From assembly GCA_033763635.1 (NCBI GenBank), contig JANRKG010000061.1, forward strand, positions 1 to 8,994: a stretch of 8,994 nucleotides of DNA, in the 5' to 3' direction. A program made the translations under genes and the position numbers. Source of the stretch: JANRKG01 sp033763635. GTDB lineage: Bacteria; Cyanobacteriota; Cyanobacteriia; GCF-001939115. The notes below the pieces were generated by a model, which saw nothing but the letters and a program-made list of their open reading frames with translations, was not told the DNA's origin and ran no database searches. Positions 7,053 to 8,994 of the stretch are shown in pieces; positions within the stretch are counted from its first letter, which is position 1; every line of letters begins with the position of its first letter.

Positions 7053-7093
7053 TGAGCGAGGAAAAGTCATCTATCGTGCTTTTTCCTCGCTCA
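7053..7093 (+). repeat. Strong stem-loop between tuf and rpsJ
   Basis: TGAGCGAGGAAAA (7053-7065) pairs without mismatch with TTTTCCTCGCTCA (7081-7093), a 13-bp stem with a 15-base loop and a possible G-U pair extending inward. It begins 17 bases after the tuf stop. No T-run follows, so it is not a classical intrinsic terminator. It may act as a partial terminator, a processing site or a 3' stabiliser, letting tuf and rpsJ be expressed at different levels. Confidence 0.8.
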
Positions 7094-7206
7094 TTGTCTG
7101 AACATCGCAAGTGATGAACGGGTAGGTAGACTTGTTGTAGTGCTACCAATTTGAGAACCTTGACAACAAAAAAATTGAGCATATTTGGCAGGAATTAAGA
7201 GGGTAA

Positions 7207-7524
7207 ATGGCAACTTTACAGCAGCAAAAGATTCGAATTCGGTTGAAGGCATTTGATCGTCGCCTCCTGGATACGTCCTGCGACAAGATTGTTGAGACTG
7301 CGGGACGGACGGGAGCTAAGGCAGTGGGTCCCATTCCCCTACCCACCAAGCGTCGTATTTATTGTGTGTTGCGATCGCCCCACGTTGATAAGGATTCTCG
7401 TGAACACTTTGAGACCAGGACACACCATCGTTTGATTGATATTTATCAACCCTCCTCAAAAACTATTGATGCGTTGATGAAGTTGGACCTTCCCGCAGGT
7501 GTGGATATTGAAGTCAAGCTCTAA
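7207..7524 (+). CDS. rpsJ: 30S ribosomal protein S10
   Basis: Head-domain protein of the small subunit; in many bacteria it is also the NusE subunit of antitermination complexes that speed rRNA transcription. The 105 residues are full length and show the standard landmarks: KIRIRLKAFD near the start, GRTGAKAVGPIPLPT (33-47), RRIYCVLRSPHVDKDSREHF (49-68) and the RTHHRLIDIY segment. The ATG follows AGAGGG (7198-7203) closely. In most bacteria rpsJ heads a large ribosomal-protein operon; here it closes the str operon, as is usual in cyanobacteria. A 170-base spacer with a strong hairpin separates it from tuf, and a terminator lies 19 bases after its stop. Confidence 0.97.
   Translation: MATLQQQKIRIRLKAFDRRLLDTSCDKIVETAGRTGAKAVGPIPLPTKRRIYCVLRSPHVDKDSREHFETRTHHRLIDIYQPSSKTIDALMKLDLPAGVDIEVKL
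7371..7378. repeat. HIP1 octamer GCGATCGC
   Basis: The only complete HIP1 palindrome in the window, inside rpsJ. HIP1 is highly over-represented in many cyanobacterial genomes. The CGATCG core recurs about 13 times across the window, in both genes and the mtnP-ATPase junction. Confidence 0.9.
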
Positions 7525-7543
7525 AGGGAGCTGGTGAATGGTA

Positions 7544-7573
7544 AAAGCCCGGTTTCGTAGGAAATCGGGTTTT
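7544..7573 (+). terminator. Intrinsic terminator of the str operon
   Basis: AAAGCCCGGTTTC (7544-7556) pairs with GAAATCGGGTTTT (7561-7573) around the 4-base loop GTAG, giving a 13-bp stem with two G-U pairs and a GC-rich core. The descending arm runs into a T-rich tail (TTTTATTGTTT). Its position 19 bases after rpsJ and before an unrelated gene fits the end of the operon. Only the moderate T-run interruption argues against full efficiency. Confidence 0.8.
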
Positions 7574-7603
7574 ATTGTTTCAGGTTGCCTCCAGAAAATA
7601 ATC

Positions 7604-8994
7604 ATGACACTCACACAGCAAGTTCTTTCAACCCTACCTGGGGATGTGCTTTCGAGTTTGCGGCAACTTGATGAACGATGGCACCAACTTCGTTCCGGCC
7701 CTCTCCCCACTCCTCAGATGATTCAGTGTAGCCAAGACGCGATTGGCTGTGTGGATTGGGATGTGGTGGTCTCGGGTGGAACCCTGGGAATCTTGATTGC
7801 CACCAGTCTCGTCTCTCAGGGTTTGAAAGTCGCCCTGCTGGAACAGGGAGTTTTAAAGGGCCGTAAGCAAGAATGGAATATTTCCAGACGCGAACTGACA
7901 GTGTTGCTGGAGTTAGATCTGCTATCAGAAGCCGAATTAGACCGTGCCATTGTCACTGAATTTAATCCAGTCCGGGTGGCATTTACCGGAGGCCCAGAAT
8001 TTTGGGTGAAGGACGTATTGAACACGGGGGTAGATCCCGAATTTCTGCTAGCAATCCTGAAAACAACCTTCCTGCAAAGAGGTGGATGCCTTTTCGAGAA
8101 AACAGCTTTCCAGGGAGCAACGGTTCATCCGGATGGAGTGCGGTTAGAGGGTAGTAATCTGACTGCTCGATTACTGCTGGATGTGATGGGCCATTTTTCG
8201 CCGATCGCCCGTCAAGCCCGTGCAGGTCAAGCCCCTGATAGCGTATGTTTAGTCGTTGGCAGTTGTGCTCAGGGGTACCCTGCCAATTCCACTGGGGATT
8301 TGATGGTTTCCTTTACAAATATTCGCCATCAATGCCAGTATTTTTGGGAAGCATTTCCTGCCCGTGACGGTCGCACCACCTATCTTTTCACCTATGCCGA
8401 TCTCCATCCCGATCGCCCCTCTTTAGAGTTCCTCTACGAAGAATATCTACAACTTTTGCCCCAATACCAGGACATCGATTTAGCAGATCTCTCCTGGCAA
8501 CGTGCCCTGTTTGGCTTCTTCCCAGCCTATCGCCAAAGCCCCCTCCCCTCCACATGGGACCGGATTTTACATCTTGGGGATAGCAGTGGTGCTCAATCTC
8601 CATTAAGCTTTGGTGGCTTTGGGGCGATGATGCGCCACTTAAAGCGCCTAACGGAGGGTATCCAGGAAGCTTTAAGCAGTGATGCTCTCAACCGGAAAGA
8701 TTTATCTCTGCTGCAACCCTATCAACCGAACTTATCGGTCACAGGATTGTTTCAGAAAGCCATGAGTGTCCGGGTTGATCAACCTGCTAAACCAGAGCAG
8801 GTGAATCAGCTGTTGTCAGTCGTTTTTCAAGAATTGGCTCGTTCAGGGGACAAAGTTCTTAAACCTTTTTTGCAGGATGTCGTCCAATTTTCAGCCCTTT
8901 CTGAAACATTACTCAAAGTCGCTGTGTCTCATCCTCAATTAGTCGCTCAACTAATTCCAGCCGTTGGGTGGCTAAGTTTATTAGACTGGATAGG
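7604..8994 (+). CDS. cruP: CruP-like FAD-dependent lycopene cyclase paralogue (3' truncated by window edge)
   Basis: The frame stays open for 463 codons to the right edge with no stop. WDVVVSGGTLGILIATSL (52-69) is an N-terminal dinucleotide-binding fold with the GGTLG variant seen in CruA/CruP proteins; LLEQG (78-82) ends the second strand; GRKQEWNISRREL (86-98) is the CruA/CruP hallmark; LGDSSGAQSPLSFGGFG (324-340) is the second FAD-contact region. CruA is a lycopene cyclase, whereas CruP in plants and cyanobacteria has little cyclase activity and is linked to protection from reactive oxygen. I favour CruP from the short N-terminus (about 50 residues before the fold) but cannot exclude CruA. 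ATG 7604 is preferred since its N-terminus looks family-like, though it lacks a Shine-Dalgarno; an in-frame ATG at 7538 has one. It follows the rpsJ terminator by 30 bases; no promoter is evident. Confidence 0.78.
   Translation, partial: MTLTQQVLSTLPGDVLSSLRQLDERWHQLRSGPLPTPQMIQCSQDAIGCVDWDVVVSGGTLGILIATSLVSQGLKVALLEQGVLKGRKQEWNISRRELTVLLELDLLSEAELDRAIVTEFNPVRVAFTGGPEFWVKDVLNTGVDPEFLLAILKTTFLQRGGCLFEKTAFQGATVHPDGVRLEGSNLTARLLLDVMGHFSPIARQARAGQAPDSVCLVVGSCAQGYPANSTGDLMVSFTNIRHQCQYFWEAFPARDGRTTYLFTYADLHPDRPSLEFLYEEYLQLLPQYQDIDLADLSWQRALFGFFPAYRQSPLPSTWDRILHLGDSSGAQSPLSFGGFGAMMRHLKRLTEGIQEALSSDALNRKDLSLLQPYQPNLSVTGLFQKAMSVRVDQPAKPEQVNQLLSVVFQELARSGDKVLKPFLQDVVQFSALSETLLKVAVSHPQLVAQLIPAVGWLSLLDWI

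Noticed and set aside
6829..7182. Minus-strand frame spanning the tuf end and the tuf-rpsJ spacer
   Set aside because: Two thirds lies antisense to EF-Tu, and it crosses the hairpin; no family resemblance or start signal.
7160..7187. Possible rpsJ promoter TTGACA with TATTTG 16 bases later
   Set aside because: The -35 box is perfect but the -10 box matches only three of six bases and would leave a very short leader.
7588..7592. CCTCC just before cruP, identical to the anti-Shine-Dalgarno core
   Set aside because: It could mask a ribosome site only if one were adjacent; the nearest is about 58 bases away and pairing would be weak.
1..8994. Mobile element, defence system or RNA gene anywhere in the window
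   Set aside because: No transposase, terminal repeats, tRNA or rRNA signature was seen; every large frame belongs to a housekeeping family.

Overview
The window reads as cyanobacterial chromosome. The gene order rpsL-rpsG-fusA-tuf-rpsJ, with S10 detached from its usual ribosomal cluster and placed behind tuf, is the typical cyanobacterial (and ancestral plastid) str operon. A CruP-type carotenoid-cyclase relative follows it, and CRISPR-like or mobile DNA is absent. The hexamer CGATCG, core of the cyanobacterial HIP1 repeat, occurs about 13 times. All protein sequences look like housekeeping cyanobacterial versions, and no frameshifts were found.

Layout. Bases 1-231 are AT-rich and hold a probable promoter and a dyad ahead of mtnP (232-1104, plus), a methylthioadenosine phosphorylase. 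It ends 5 bp from the convergent end of a DUF815 AAA+ ATPase gene (1110-2423, minus). The ATPase gene diverges from the str operon across a 179-bp gap, which contains a textbook sigma-70-type promoter (TTGACA-N18-TATAAT) pointing at rpsL. The operon follows: rpsL (2603-2989), rpsG (3088-3558), fusA (3698-5776, GTG start with a perfect Shine-Dalgarno), tuf (5804-7036) and rpsJ (7207-7524). A strong 13-bp hairpin follows tuf, and a probable intrinsic terminator follows rpsJ. From 7604 to the right edge runs an open, 3'-truncated cruP-like gene.

How the genes fit together. The operon supplies two small-subunit proteins at its head (S12, S7), the two GTPases of elongation (EF-G, EF-Tu), and S10. 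EF-G and EF-Tu both keep cysteines that correspond to known oxidation targets in cyanobacterial translation, and the downstream cruP-like gene belongs to a family linked to protection from reactive oxygen; that link is an inference. mtnP belongs to methionine salvage and the DUF815 ATPase has no established role; neither is obviously tied to the operon.

I found no new system here. What deserves a second look is regulatory detail: a perfect 14-bp tandem duplication ahead of rpsG, hairpins ahead of fusA and behind tuf, and an alternative cruP start that would read straight through the rpsJ terminator.
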